From the NCBI RefSeq assembly GCF_002007205.1, contig NZ_LAZS01000012.1:744001-808000 (forward strand): a stretch of 64,000 bases of DNA. Reading direction: 5' to 3'. Source of the DNA: Ensifer adhaerens (GTDB taxonomy: Bacteria > Pseudomonadota > Alphaproteobacteria > Rhizobiales > Rhizobiaceae). A program made the translations under genes and the position numbers. The notes under the pieces are model-generated. The model was given only the letters and a program-made list of their open reading frames with translations. It made no database searches and was not told the origin of the DNA. This document shows, one piece after another, positions 1 to 9,686 of the stretch (within the stretch, counting starts at the first letter, position 1; each line of letters opens with the position of its first letter).

Positions 1-118
1 TCAGCGCATGGCTGAGTGCGGACGGCGTGCAGCCGATCTCGTCGGCGGCGCGGCGGAAGCTGCGATGGCGGGCGAGTGCCAGGAAAGAGGAAAGGTCGGA
101 CGGGGATATGGTTCGCAT
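1..118 (-). CDS. LysR-family regulator, 5' part only
   Basis: The first 39 codons of a LysR-type transcriptional regulator are present; the rest lies beyond the left window edge. Reading from the ATG at 118, the protein has the typical N-terminal winged-helix start: an SFLALARHRSFRRAAD segment followed by IGCTPSALSHAL, the recognition helix region of the family. It is divergent from the short-chain dehydrogenase at 234, the usual arrangement in which a LysR protein controls the adjacent divergent gene from the shared promoter region. The ligand is unknown. Only the DNA-binding part can be judged. Confidence 0.8.
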   Translation of the reverse strand, partial: MRTISPSDLSSFLALARHRSFRRAADEIGCTPSALSHAL

Positions 119-233
119 TCGTGAGATTTTCTCATCAACTCAACAAGAATCCAGTCGATTATCTCAGCAGACGTCTCGCAGTACAACCTCCTCAGCCGCC
201 GACGATGAGCGGCGAAACAAATCGGAGGTTCAC

Positions 234-1070
234 ATGCATACGTGGTTCATCACCGGCGCATCCCGTGGATTTGGTGCCCTTATCGTAGAAAAGGCCCTGG
301 CGAAGGGCGATCAGGTGGTCGCGACGGCGCGCAATCCCAAGGCGATCGCGGACCGCTTCGCAGATCATCCCAACCTACTGGCCGTGGCTCTCGACGTCAC
401 CGACGAGGCCCAGGCACATCAGGCGGTGGGCGAGGCGATCGCCCGTTTCGGGCGCATCGACATTCTGGTCAACAATGCCGGCTATGGCCTGCTTGGCGCG
501 GTCGAGGAGGCGACAGGTCCCGAGATCGAGGCGCTCTACCGTACCAATGTCTTCGGGCTTCTTGCCGTGACCCGCGCGGTGCTGCCGCATATGCGTCGCC
601 AGCGCTCAGGGCGGATCCTCAACTTCTCTTCCATCGGCGGCTACCGCAGCGGACCTGGCTTCGGCGTCTATTGCTCGACGAAATTTGCCGTCGAGGGATT
701 GACGGAGGCCCTGGCGGCGGAGCTCGCGCCGCTTGGCATCTACGCGACGGCGATCGAGCCCGGCTACTTCCGCACGGACTTTCTCGACTCGACGTCGTTG
801 AGCGTCAGCCCGATCGAGATCAGCGACTATGCCGAGACCGCAGGCGCCGTCCGCTGCAAGGCGAAGGAGATCAGCCACAACCAGCCGGGCAATCCCGACA
901 GGCTCGCTGATGTACTGATCTCGTTCGTCGATGCGGACCAACCGCCGGTTCGGCTTCCGCTTGGCAGCGATACGGTCGCAACGATCGAGGCGAAGCACGC
1001 CTCGGATCGAGACCTTCTCGCCCAGTGGCGCACGGTTTCCGTTTCGACGGACTTCGAGCCGGCTGTTTGA
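234..1070 (+). CDS. Short-chain dehydrogenase/reductase (SDR)
   Basis: A 278-residue classical SDR that probably reduces or oxidises a small carbonyl or alcohol substrate with NAD(P). The Rossmann motif TGASRGFG is at residues 7-14, NNAG at 80-83, a serine pair near 132, and the catalytic YCSTK (Tyr146, Lys150). I chose the ATG at 234 because a cggagg ribosome-binding site precedes it and the protein then begins directly before the first beta strand; longer upstream starts would add an unrelated leader. It is divergent from a LysR gene that is its likely regulator. The substrate cannot be told from sequence. Confidence 0.9.
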   Translation: MHTWFITGASRGFGALIVEKALAKGDQVVATARNPKAIADRFADHPNLLAVALDVTDEAQAHQAVGEAIARFGRIDILVNNAGYGLLGAVEEATGPEIEALYRTNVFGLLAVTRAVLPHMRRQRSGRILNFSSIGGYRSGPGFGVYCSTKFAVEGLTEALAAELAPLGIYATAIEPGYFRTDFLDSTSLSVSPIEISDYAETAGAVRCKAKEISHNQPGNPDRLADVLISFVDADQPPVRLPLGSDTVATIEAKHASDRDLLAQWRTVSVSTDFEPAV

Positions 1071-1230
1071 ACGGAGCCTGAACCGATCTTCTTCTGATCA
1101 GCAATGGAATGCCGCCGGTACCGACGGCCCGGAACCATCCGGGGATTGGTGCCGGCGAATCCAATCTAGACGTTTTCGCGCAAAGGCGCTTGTCGGACTC
1201 TAAAACATGAGTATAAGAGACAAGTATTAG

Positions 1231-1254
1231 CCTGCGGCGACGGTAAGCCGCAGG
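1231..1254. terminator. Hairpin upstream of the ECF sigma gene
   Basis: An 8-bp perfect stem (cctgcggc / gccgcagg) with an 8-base loop lies between the SDR gene and the sigma factor gene. There is no T-run after it, so it may be a weak terminator for the SDR transcript or a regulatory hairpin. The rest of 1071-1336 shows no gene. Confidence 0.35.
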
Positions 1255-1336
1255 TTGTCCCGCGAAGTTTGCATCATGCCTGTCGAATTCCACTCCCACG
1301 ACCATCGCGTCGCGCTTCGCTAGGAAGGGCGGCAGG

Positions 1337-1849
1337 ATGGCAAGCTCTCTCAATCACTGGCTCGGCCTGCTCTTCCGGCGCCACCACAAGGAGGTGGTGC
1401 GCTATGCATCGCGCCTGATCGGCAACCGGGACGACGGCGAGGAAGTCGTGCAGAACGCCTATCTGCGCATGGTGAGGGTAGACCGCCGCAGCGTCGAGCA
1501 TCCACGTTCCTACCTGTTCAAGGCAGCGAGAAATGCTGCGATCGACTTTCGCATCAAGCTGGAGCGGGAGTGGTCGCGCCGGGTCGAGCTGGACCAGGCA
1601 GACCGCCTGTCGTCGCCGGACGATTTCGCGCAGCGGCTGGAGTTTCGCGACAAGGTCGCGGCGCTTTCGGTTCTTTTGAACGAACTGCCGGCCGCCTGCC
1701 GAACGGCCTTCATCATGAACAAGGTCGAGGGCCATTCGCACCGCGAAATAGCCGAAACGCTGGGCATCTCGGTCAGCATGGTCGAAAAGCACATGCTGCG
1801 TGCCCTGAGCCATTGCCGCGACGTGCGGCGCGAGATGGACCATGTCTGA
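1337..1849 (+). CDS. ECF RNA polymerase sigma factor, FecI type
   Basis: A 170-residue extracytoplasmic-function sigma factor. The N-terminal half (HHKEVVRYASRLIGNRDDGE, then VVQNAYLRM) is sigma region 2. The C-terminal half (ELPAACRTAFIMNKVEG, then HSHREIAETLGISVSMVEKH) is the region 4 helix-turn-helix. The start follows a gga-rich ribosome-binding site. It overlaps the downstream FecR-like gene by 8 bases and is followed by a TonB-dependent receptor. This is the FecI/FecR/FecA surface-signalling arrangement, in which the sigma factor transcribes the receptor gene when the receptor binds its iron or heme ligand. Confidence 0.9.
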   Translation: MASSLNHWLGLLFRRHHKEVVRYASRLIGNRDDGEEVVQNAYLRMVRVDRRSVEHPRSYLFKAARNAAIDFRIKLEREWSRRVELDQADRLSSPDDFAQRLEFRDKVAALSVLLNELPAACRTAFIMNKVEGHSHREIAETLGISVSMVEKHMLRALSHCRDVRREMDHV

Positions 1850-2843
1850 TAAGGCGCCGGCCGTGAAACCGGCATCGACCCCCTTGCAATGTCCCGCCAG
1901 GGACATCTCCGACGCGGCGCTCGCCTGGGTCGTCCGCCTGCACTCCGGCGAGGCCACCGGCGAGGATCGACGCGCCTACGAGGCGTGGCGCGGACAAAGC
2001 GCCGAGCACGAGGCGGCAGCGGTCGAAGCCGAAACCTTGTGGAACGACGCGGCACATCTCAGGCGCGATCGCAGGACCGGGCTCGTCTATCCCGGCCGCG
2101 CCACGGCACTCCTTTCGCGCCGCCGCCTTCTCACCGGTACGGTGGGCATTGCGGTCCTTGGAGGCGGGCTTGCCGCTTCACGCCCCTGGCTGCGCAGCCT
2201 CGGCTCCGACTATGCGACCGCCACGGCAGAGACGCGCTCGATCGACCTGCCCGACGGATCGCGGGTGGTTCTCAACGCCCGCTCGGCGATGGACGTGCAT
2301 TTCGACGAACGGGCGCGCCGGATCGTTCTGAAGGAAGGCCAGGCATTTTTTGACGTGGCGGCAGAGGCGCGGCCCTTTCGCGTTGCGACAGGCGGCGTCG
2401 TGGTCACCGCCCTTGGCACCGCCTTTGACGTCGACGCCAACGCGGCGGACGGCTCGCTCGGCGTTGCCGTCACCCGTCATTCGGTGCGCGTGCAGCCAAC
2501 GGCCGGAGGGCTTGCCGGTGTTACGGTCGCCGGGGGAGAGCGCGTGTCGGTCGCCCGCGACGGTGCCGTCGGCGCGCCCGTCTTGCAGGATCCGGCAATC
2601 GCGCTCGCCTGGCAATCCGGCATGTACGTGGCCGAAAACCGCAGGCTCGGTGATGTCGTCGCCGCGCTCAGCCGCTATCACGGGGGCTGGATCGTCTTCA
2701 GCAACGACAGCCTGAAGTCGACGCTGGTCAGCGCCGTCCTGGACTTAAGAACGCCCGACGCCTCGCTTGCAGCACTTGCGTCCGGCCTGCCGATCCGGGT
2801 CACGCGCATGACGCGCTACGTGACGTTGATCTCGGCAGCCTAG
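1842..2843 (+). CDS. FecR-family sigma regulator
   Basis: A 333-residue inner-membrane sigma regulator. The N-terminal cytoplasmic segment (DAALAWVVRLHSGEATGED, then an EAWRGQSAEHE motif) matches the DUF4880 region that binds the sigma factor. A single membrane segment lies near residues 88-107 (LLTGTVGIAVLGGGLAAS). A periplasmic FecR domain follows (SIDLPDGSRVVLNARSAM), then a C-terminal DUF4974-like part (NRRLGDVVAALSRY). It probably relays the state of the downstream receptor to the ECF sigma factor with which it overlaps. Confidence 0.88.
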   Translation: MSDKAPAVKPASTPLQCPARDISDAALAWVVRLHSGEATGEDRRAYEAWRGQSAEHEAAAVEAETLWNDAAHLRRDRRTGLVYPGRATALLSRRRLLTGTVGIAVLGGGLAASRPWLRSLGSDYATATAETRSIDLPDGSRVVLNARSAMDVHFDERARRIVLKEGQAFFDVAAEARPFRVATGGVVVTALGTAFDVDANAADGSLGVAVTRHSVRVQPTAGGLAGVTVAGGERVSVARDGAVGAPVLQDPAIALAWQSGMYVAENRRLGDVVAALSRYHGGWIVFSNDSLKSTLVSAVLDLRTPDASLAALASGLPIRVTRMTRYVTLISAA

Positions 2844-2969
2844 CCGTTCTGATTTTTTTTCGAACATCGTTGTGGGTTTTTGCGTGGTGCCTCGTCTCGG
2901 CTTTTGAGGGATATGTCCTGCCACCAGGAGCACCGATCCCTCGCTCACAGGCATGGGAATAGGGATCAG

Positions 2970-5663
2970 ATGTCCAGACAAACGGGGCGAAACAAACTTC
3001 TTGGCGCGGTCGTGGTCGCAACCACGACGGTCGGTTCACTTCAAACGGCAATGCCGGCTTTGGCACAACAGGAACGGTCAGCCCGTTCGGGTGCCATGAC
3101 CTTCGACATTCCGGCGCAAGCCCTGACCGCGGCACTGACGGCGTTCGCGCGGCAGTCCGGGCTGAAACTCGCCTATTCGGCATCGCTGACCCAGGGGAAA
3201 TTCGCACCGGCCGTCAGCGGGCCGATCGCCCCGACACAGGCGCTCTCGCAGCTGCTCTCCGGAAGCGGCCTTTCCTATAGCCTGAACGGCGGGACCGTCA
3301 CGATTACCGAGCGGGTCTCCGGCGCGCATGCCGTCGGTGCAGCCGGCGGCGAAACGATGCTCGCGCCGATTGTCGCCGGCTCCGGGATCATCAATCCCGT
3401 GGACGCGCCCTATGAAACGGCCGCGCCGACCGCCTACATCTCGGGAGAAAACATCGACCGTTTCCGCGGCTCGAGCCCGGCCGATATCTTCCGCGGCACG
3501 CCCGGCGTCCTGTCCGGGGAGGCGCGCAACGGCGCCGGCGCCGTCGACGTCAACATCCGCGGCATGCAGGGCATGGGCCGCGTCGCCGTCACCGTCGATG
3601 GCGCCAGCAATTCGGCCACGGTCTATCAGGGCTACCAGGGCATCTCCAACCGGACCTTCGTCGATCCGGATTTCCTCGGCGGCGTCGAAATCACCAAGGG
3701 TTCGGACGTCGCGTCGAGCGGCATTGCCGGCACGGTGGCGATGCGCACGCTCGATGCCGGCGACATCGTGAAGGAGGGGCGGACATTCGGCCTCAGGGTC
3801 AAAGGCGGCTTCGGCACCAACACCTCCACGCCACCGCCGGCCGGCACCACGGCCGGCTATGCCTGGCCGGGTGGAACCTGGGCGCCCCCCGTGGCAACGG
3901 CAAAAAGCGACGGAATGGATCGCCCCTCGTTCTTCGACCCGACCAGCGGCTCGGGCAGCATCGTCGGTGCGATGCAGGAGGAAAACGTCGATCTCGTTGC
4001 CGGCTACGCCTATCGCCGGCAGGGCAACTATCACGCGGGCACCAACGGACCCGCGGCAAGACCGGTCAGCATGGGGCCGCGACCCTTCTGCTATGAGAGT
4101 GGCGTGTGCCTTCCGCCGTCCCGGGGCTGGAAGGACTATATCGACAATATCGGCATCGCCAATTATCGCGCCGGCGAGGAGGTGCTCAACACCCAGCTCC
4201 AGACAAAATCCTATCTTGCCAAGGGTACCGTCCGCTTCGAGAACGGTCACAGCCTGCAGTTCGGCTACAACGGCTTCCGCAGCGAGGCCGGCGACCTCCT
4301 GGCGTCGCGCCTGACCTCCGATCGCGGCCAGGCCGTGCAGCAGGGCCAGACGGCGGGAACGAAGGTCCATGCCGGCACGCTTCGCTACGGCTGGAAGCCT
4401 GACGATAACGACCTCATCGATCTCAAGGCCAATCTCTGGGCGACGCGGCTGGAGCTGCGCAATCCCCGGCGGAGCGGCGTGCTCTACCCGCAGCCCGGAG
4501 ATTTCGGCCTGCCGGCCGACTTCCGCACCGGATCCGACACCTTCATGTGGGGCGCCGATGTCTCGAATACGTCGGCATTGACCACCGCCTACGGCGCGCT
4601 CGACCTGACCTACGGCCTGTCGTTCCAGAGCGAGGACACGCGACCGAGCAAGTTCACGCCTGAACTCGAGACCTGGCTCGACCTTCGCGACGGCACGCGG
4701 CAGGAGGCGGCGGCCTTCACCAAGGCCGCATGGAAGGCGACCGATTGGCTGACGATCAATGGCGGCCTGCGCTATCAGCACTACTGGACCGAGGATCGAA
4801 ACGCCCCGGAACAGGTCCGCCCCGGCTACACCTACGACACGGCCCTCAGCGACGGCGGGTTCAGCCCATCCGTGGGCGTGACGCTGGAGCCCTTCGACGG
4901 CACCCAGTTCTATGTGAACTACTCGAGCGCACTGCGCTCGCCGAGCATCTTCGAGGGCGTTTCGGCCTTCACCATGAACGTCAATTCCGACGTCAGGCCC
5001 GAGCGATCCAACAACTGGGAAGTGGGCACCAATCTCAGGCGCGAGGGCGTGTTTTCAGCCGACGACCAGGCAATGATGAAGCTCGGTTTCTTCGACTGGA
5101 ACGTCGACAACTACATCTCGCGCGAATGGTATACCGACCCGCGCGGGATCTCCGGCATGCGCATCCACAACATCGCCGGCGCGCATTTCCAGGGTATCGA
5201 ACTCTCCGGTCGCTATGAACGCGGCGGCTTCACCGCCGAGCTTGCTGCCAACTACTACACCGATGTCGAGTTTTGCCGAACGGCCACCACCTGCGGGAAC
5301 AAGTCGCTCTATGCCGACTACGCCACCAACCAGGTGCCGCCGGAATACACGGTCGCGCTGACCCTTTCGCAGACGTTCCTCGACGACGCCTTGACGGTGG
5401 GCGGGCGCGTTTCGCGCACCGGATCGCGCGCGATCGGCCACGGCGACGTGACCGCCCAGGGTGCCTCGCAGTTCATCTCGCTGATCGACTGGAAGCCCTA
5501 TACGCTGGTGGACGCGTTCGCCGAGTACCGCATCAACGAGAGCCTGACCGCGAGCTTCCGCATCGAGAACCTGACCGATGCCTACTATGTCGACCCCTTG
5601 AGCCTGGTGCAGCAGCCCGGCCCGGGACGCACCTTCTACGCGTCGCTGAAGGCGGAGTTCTAA
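2970..5663 (+). CDS. TonB-dependent outer-membrane receptor with STN signalling domain
   Basis: An 897-residue outer-membrane receptor. It has a signal peptide (residues 1-33, ending PALA-Q), an N-terminal secretin/TonB signalling domain (about 44-117, beginning FDIPAQALTAALTAFARQSG), a plug domain with NIRGMQGMGRVAVTVDGA, and a long beta-barrel ending in Phe (YASLKAEF). The STN domain and the upstream FecI/FecR genes mark it as a signalling receptor. The plug resembles heme or hemophore receptors, but a ferric siderophore is also possible. I chose the ATG at 2970 because an aggga site precedes it and the signal peptide then starts correctly. Confidence 0.9.
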   Translation: MSRQTGRNKLLGAVVVATTTVGSLQTAMPALAQQERSARSGAMTFDIPAQALTAALTAFARQSGLKLAYSASLTQGKFAPAVSGPIAPTQALSQLLSGSGLSYSLNGGTVTITERVSGAHAVGAAGGETMLAPIVAGSGIINPVDAPYETAAPTAYISGENIDRFRGSSPADIFRGTPGVLSGEARNGAGAVDVNIRGMQGMGRVAVTVDGASNSATVYQGYQGISNRTFVDPDFLGGVEITKGSDVASSGIAGTVAMRTLDAGDIVKEGRTFGLRVKGGFGTNTSTPPPAGTTAGYAWPGGTWAPPVATAKSDGMDRPSFFDPTSGSGSIVGAMQEENVDLVAGYAYRRQGNYHAGTNGPAARPVSMGPRPFCYESGVCLPPSRGWKDYIDNIGIANYRAGEEVLNTQLQTKSYLAKGTVRFENGHSLQFGYNGFRSEAGDLLASRLTSDRGQAVQQGQTAGTKVHAGTLRYGWKPDDNDLIDLKANLWATRLELRNPRRSGVLYPQPGDFGLPADFRTGSDTFMWGADVSNTSALTTAYGALDLTYGLSFQSEDTRPSKFTPELETWLDLRDGTRQEAAAFTKAAWKATDWLTINGGLRYQHYWTEDRNAPEQVRPGYTYDTALSDGGFSPSVGVTLEPFDGTQFYVNYSSALRSPSIFEGVSAFTMNVNSDVRPERSNNWEVGTNLRREGVFSADDQAMMKLGFFDWNVDNYISREWYTDPRGISGMRIHNIAGAHFQGIELSGRYERGGFTAELAANYYTDVEFCRTATTCGNKSLYADYATNQVPPEYTVALTLSQTFLDDALTVGGRVSRTGSRAIGHGDVTAQGASQFISLIDWKPYTLVDAFAEYRINESLTASFRIENLTDAYYVDPLSLVQQPGPGRTFYASLKAEF

Positions 5664-5712
5664 GCCCTGCGATCAAAATGCCGTCAGCGGTCCTGCTATT
5701 CGACGGGAGCAA

Positions 5713-7173
5713 CTACGGCACTCGGCCCTGCAATGGTTTTTCCGGCATGAGATGAAAAAAGACCAGCGCCGCCGCCATCGCGCCGGCGCTCGCGATGAAA
5801 ATGTAGGTGAAGGGCAGGGTCGAGGTCGCCGCCGTGCCTGACGCCTCCATGCCTTCGCCAGCGAGCGGCAGGCCGTTGCCAAGGGCGATCGCGCCGAATG
5901 CCGCGACGCCGAGGGCGCCACCCAGTGATCGCAGAAAGGTCAGAACGCCGGTTGCGACGCCGAGATGCTCCTGGTCGACGGAATTCTGAACCGAAATCGT
6001 CGCCACCGGAAAGGTCATGCCCGAGCCAAAGCCGGCGGCGAATGTCAAAAGCTCAAGGACGAGCAGCGAAGTCCGTCCGGCGAGAGCGGCAAGGGCCGCC
6101 AGGCAGAGGAAGGCAAGCGCACCGCCGACCAGGGCCATCCTCTTGTAATGCACCATGCGCGGTATCGTCCGCCCGCTGGTTGTCGCCCCGCACACGGTCC
6201 CAAGCAGCAGGCCGAGCATAACGACACCCGAACTGCTGGCCGACAGCCCATGGAACGATTGCGCGTAGACGGGGATATAGACCGCGAGCCCGACATTGGC
6301 GCCCTGCGCCAGGAACATGGCAAGCGTTCCGTAGCGGACGACGGGATTGCCGAGCACTTCCAGTGAAATGAGCGGCTCCTTCGCCTTGCGCAGCCGCAGG
6401 GCGAAAGCGAGCCAGAGGACGGCGGAAGAGCCGAGCAAGCCGAGTATGACGGTGGAAAGCCAGGGATAGCGGCTGCCGCCCCAGTTGAGCGCAAGCAGCA
6501 AAAGCGCGGTCGCAGCAACGAGCAAGAGAGCACCTGCCCCGTCGATCCGGTGCGCACGGGCGACAGTTGGCAGCTTCCGTAACGGCCTGTTGATGATCGC
6601 CATCGCCACCAGTCCGAGCGGAATATTGATCCAGAAAATCAGGGACCAGTGCAGGTGTTCGGCGAAGGTGCCGCCCAGAAGCGGTCCGGCGATGCTCGCA
6701 ACCGCCCATGTTCCGGATATCCAGGCGGCGTAGCGCGCCCGTTCGCGGGGCGGAACGAGATCGCCGATGACGGTCTGCGCCAGCGCGAACAGGCCGCCGC
6801 CACCCAGGCCCTGAACGGCGCGGCCGATAATCAGCGTCAGCATGTTGGGCGCGAGCGCGCTTATCAGCGATCCTGCAAGGAAGATGATGATGGCGGCAAA
6901 GATCGTCGGCCGCCTTCCGTAGATATCCGAGATCTTGCCGTAGAGCGGCGCCATGGCCGTCGCGGTCAGGAGGTAGCCGGTCACGACCCACGGCAGGTAG
7001 TCGCTATGTCCGAGCGCCTTGCCGATGGTCGGCATCGCCGGCGCCACGATCGTCTGGTCGAGCGCCGCCAGAAGCATGGAGAGAAGAACGCCGCCGATGA
7101 TGATGTTCTTTTCCGGCTCGGAAAGCGTGGACCCCGTTGCTGCCATGCCATGTCGTTGAAGCGTCTCTGTCAT
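5713..7173 (-). CDS. MFS multidrug exporter, DHA2 (EmrB/QacA) family
   Basis: A 486-residue proton-driven drug exporter of the 14-helix DHA2 family. Helix 1 carries LLAALDQTIVAPAMPTI, the family motif. Motif A follows helix 2 (GKISDIYGRRPT), and motif C-like glycine-rich sequence is near GRAVQGLGGGGLFALAQ. It is convergent with the TonB receptor gene and has no adjacent membrane-fusion gene, so it probably works without an outer-membrane partner. The substrate range is not predictable. Confidence 0.88.
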   Translation of the reverse strand: MTETLQRHGMAATGSTLSEPEKNIIIGGVLLSMLLAALDQTIVAPAMPTIGKALGHSDYLPWVVTGYLLTATAMAPLYGKISDIYGRRPTIFAAIIIFLAGSLISALAPNMLTLIIGRAVQGLGGGGLFALAQTVIGDLVPPRERARYAAWISGTWAVASIAGPLLGGTFAEHLHWSLIFWINIPLGLVAMAIINRPLRKLPTVARAHRIDGAGALLLVAATALLLLALNWGGSRYPWLSTVILGLLGSSAVLWLAFALRLRKAKEPLISLEVLGNPVVRYGTLAMFLAQGANVGLAVYIPVYAQSFHGLSASSSGVVMLGLLLGTVCGATTSGRTIPRMVHYKRMALVGGALAFLCLAALAALAGRTSLLVLELLTFAAGFGSGMTFPVATISVQNSVDQEHLGVATGVLTFLRSLGGALGVAAFGAIALGNGLPLAGEGMEASGTAATSTLPFTYIFIASAGAMAAALVFFHLMPEKPLQGRVP

Positions 7174-7383
7174 TCCTAAGGTCCGATTGCAATCCGTCGT
7201 TCACCTGTGCCGATGGCATTCAGAAAGGCTGGCACTCCGATAGTCAACCGGCGCGGCGACCAGACCGCGGCCTTGGAGGAGCGGCAGGGAGCGAGGCCAT
7301 CGGGGAAGGGCCGTAGCTGATCCCCGCCAGTTTGACAAACTTTGCTAAAATATGCCAATCTCCCTGCAGCAATGGAGGCCGAC

Positions 7384-7632
7384 ATGGCGACGATGAACGT
7401 ATCCTTGCCCGACCCGATGAAGGATTGGGTGGAAGCGCAGACGCGCACGGGCCGTTATGCCAACGCCAGCGACTATGTCCGCGACCTCATCCGCAGGGAC
7501 CAGGAGCGGAACGACAAGGTTGCGGTGATGCAGCGCTTTGTCGATGACGGTCTGAAGAGCGGCGTCGGGTCCCGTTCCAAGGACGAGCTCTTTTCCGCGG
7601 CGCTGGCGCGCGCTGACGCGCCGCGCGGATAA
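7384..7632 (+). CDS. parD: ParD-type antitoxin (ribbon-helix-helix)
   Basis: An 82-residue type II antitoxin. It starts MATMNVSLPDPMKDWVEAQ, the beta strand and first helix of the ParD/CopG ribbon-helix-helix domain, followed by ANASDYVRDLIRRDQ. The C-terminal part is charged and probably wraps the toxin. The ATG at 7384 is chosen over an in-frame upstream one because the conserved domain starts here. A TTGACA-like -35 hexamer lies at 7332-7337. The stop overlaps the start of the toxin gene, so the two are translationally coupled. Confidence 0.88.
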   Translation: MATMNVSLPDPMKDWVEAQTRTGRYANASDYVRDLIRRDQERNDKVAVMQRFVDDGLKSGVGSRSKDELFSAALARADAPRG

Positions 7633-7925
7633 TGGCATTCCGGCTATCCGTCGCGGCAGAAGAAGACATCATCGCGATCGCCGAGGATGGGGTGCGCCTT
7701 TTCGGCTTCGCCCAGGCGCGACTATATCACGATGAGCTCTTCAACGTTTTCGCCCTGATTGCCGCCAATCCGCGCATGGCGCGAGAGCGCACGGAACTGT
7801 CGCCGCCGATGCGCATCCATCCGTTCAAGGCGCATCTGGTCGTCTACCGGATCGAGGCGGACGGCACCATCCTCGTCGTTCGCGTCCGCCATGGGCACGA
7901 GGACTGGACGAGCAACGCGTTGTAG
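7632..7925 (+). CDS. parE: ParE/RelE-superfamily toxin
   Basis: A 97-residue toxin of the ParE branch, whose characterised members poison DNA gyrase. It contains SVAAEEDIIAIAEDGVRLFG, the first helical hairpin, and ends with the beta-sheet core HPFKAHLVVYRI followed by ILVVRVRHGHEDW. The start codon overlaps the antitoxin stop (taATG). The pair forms a complete module and probably stabilises its replicon. Confidence 0.87.
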   Translation: MAFRLSVAAEEDIIAIAEDGVRLFGFAQARLYHDELFNVFALIAANPRMARERTELSPPMRIHPFKAHLVVYRIEADGTILVVRVRHGHEDWTSNAL

Positions 7926-7942
7926 CCGAAGGGCGGTAGCCC

Positions 7943-7969
7943 GGGGACGACGTCGGCGGCGCCGTCCCC
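7943..7969. terminator. Hairpin between convergent parE and dehydrogenase genes
   Basis: A GC-rich inverted repeat (ggggacg ... cgtcccc) lies between two convergent genes. No clear T-run follows, so it is a possible terminator only. Confidence 0.35.
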
Positions 7970-8010
7970 TGTTGCTTCTCGGTCGAGCAGGCGGTTGCCT
8001 GCCGCCGGTG

Positions 8011-9450
8011 TCAGACGCTCTTTCGCGTGACGAAGCGCGTTTCCAGATAGGCCTCGATCGCTTCGGAACCGCCCTCGGTGCCGTAACCGGAATCCTTGAT
8101 GCCGCCGAAGGGGACCTCGGGCAGCGCCAGGCCCAGATGGTTGATCGTAATCATGCCGCTTTCGACCTCGCTTGCGAGGCGATGGGCGCTGCGCTCCGAT
8201 CCGGTGAAGGCGTAGGCCGCAAGGCCGAAGGGCAGGCGATTGGCCTCATCGATCGCCTCGTCCAGATCCTGGAACCGGTTGATGATCGAGACGGGGCCGA
8301 AAGGCTCGTCGTTCATGATGCGCGCGGAAAGCGGCACGTCCGCCAGCACCGTCGGCTCGAAGAAATAGCCGCGGTTGCCGATGCGATGGCCACCGGTTGC
8401 CAGCCGGGCGCCATGTTCGACCGCGTCGGCAACCAGGCTCTCGATCGCCGGGATGCGCCGCTCGTTGGCAAGCGGCCCCATGTCGACGCCGGCTTCGAGA
8501 CCGTTTCCGACCTTGATCTTCTTCGATGCGGCGACGAAGCCGTCGAGGAACTGGTCCGCCACGCGCTCCTGCACGAGGAAGCGGGTCGGCGACACGCAGA
8601 CCTGGCCGGCATTGCGGTACTTGCTGCCGGACATGATGGCGACGGCGCGCTCGACATCGGCATCATCGGTGACGATAACCGGCGCATGCCCGCCCAGTTC
8701 CATCGTCGCGCGCTTCATGTGCTGGCCGGCAAGGGCGGCGAGCAGCTTGCCGACCGGGGTCGAGCCGGTGAACGACATCTTGCGGATCACCGGATGGGCG
8801 ATCAGATATTCCGAGATGACCGAGGGCACACCGTAGACGAGATTGACGACGCCGGCCGGAAGCCCGGCGTCGACGAAGCAGCGGATCAGTTCTGCCGGCG
8901 ACGCCGGCGTCTCCTCCGGCGCCTTGACGATGATCGAGCATCCGGTGGCCAGCGCCGCCGACAGCTTGCGCACCACCTGGTTGATCGGGAAGTTCCAGGG
9001 TGTGAAGGCGGCAACGGGACCGACCGGCAGCTTGACGGTCATCTGGGTGACGTCGGGCGAACGCGGCGGAATGATCTGGCCGTAGGCGCGCTTTCCTTCC
9101 TCGGCGAACCACTCGATGATTTCGGCCGCAGCCAGTATCTCGCCCTTCGATTGGGCAAGGGGCTTGCCCTGTTCGCGGGTCATCAGCCAGGCGATGTCGC
9201 CGGCCCGTTCGCGAAGCAGGGCGGCTGCCGACCGCATCACCTGGGCGCGATCGAAGGCGGACGTGGCCCGCCACGTCTTGAACCCCTTCTCGGCGGACGC
9301 AAGCGCCTCGTCCAGATCCTCCACTTCGGCCCAGGCCACCTGACCGATCGTTTCCTCGTTGGCAGGGTCGATGACGGGAATGGTCTTGCCTGACCGCGCC
9401 GGCCGCCAGGCGCCGTCGATATGAAGCAGAATGTCTGGATAGTGAGCCAT
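8011..9450 (-). CDS. NAD(P)-dependent aldehyde dehydrogenase, succinate-semialdehyde type
   Basis: A 479-residue aldehyde dehydrogenase that oxidises an aldehyde to an acid. Conserved features are PWNFPINQ (cofactor site, ~151-158), the FTGSTPVGK Rossmann turn (~227-235), general base Glu251 in MELGGHAP, and nucleophile Cys285 in [10 protein letters not shown]. Length and overall sequence fit the GabD/succinate-semialdehyde group, though related substrates are possible. I chose the ATG at 9450 because the protein then begins [13 protein letters not shown] like its family; the longer in-frame extension is not conserved in character. A LysR gene lies upstream on the same strand. Confidence 0.87.
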   Translation of the reverse strand: MAHYPDILLHIDGAWRPARSGKTIPVIDPANEETIGQVAWAEVEDLDEALASAEKGFKTWRATSAFDRAQVMRSAAALLRERAGDIAWLMTREQGKPLAQSKGEILAAAEIIEWFAEEGKRAYGQIIPPRSPDVTQMTVKLPVGPVAAFTPWNFPINQVVRKLSAALATGCSIIVKAPEETPASPAELIRCFVDAGLPAGVVNLVYGVPSVISEYLIAHPVIRKMSFTGSTPVGKLLAALAGQHMKRATMELGGHAPVIVTDDADVERAVAIMSGSKYRNAGQVCVSPTRFLVQERVADQFLDGFVAASKKIKVGNGLEAGVDMGPLANERRIPAIESLVADAVEHGARLATGGHRIGNRGYFFEPTVLADVPLSARIMNDEPFGPVSIINRFQDLDEAIDEANRLPFGLAAYAFTGSERSAHRLASEVESGMITINHLGLALPEVPFGGIKDSGYGTEGGSEAIEAYLETRFVTRKSV

Positions 9451-9686
9451 AGGAAACCCTTTACTGAATGAAGTTCGTCGCCTTGCTTGCGACGCCGTAG
9501 GATCAGGTCGATGGGGGATGGGCTGCCCGGCCAGGCAACCCTGAGATCTGGAAATGGGGACGTGGCCGCCGCGTTGCAAGGCGGCGGCCCTGTTCGGGAC
9601 GAACTCAAGACGCTCAGGCCTCGGACGTCAACCCCCTGGCTGCTTGCCCGCTGTTGCTCGACTGCTGTTGCCTACGTAGCGGCAGA

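Noticed and set aside
3078-4781. 567-codon open frame on the minus strand
   Set aside because: It lies entirely antisense to the TonB receptor gene and has arginine/alanine-rich composition without domains; a high-G+C shadow frame.
7759-9393. 544-codon open frame on the plus strand
   Set aside because: Antisense to the aldehyde dehydrogenase gene over most of its length and without family features.
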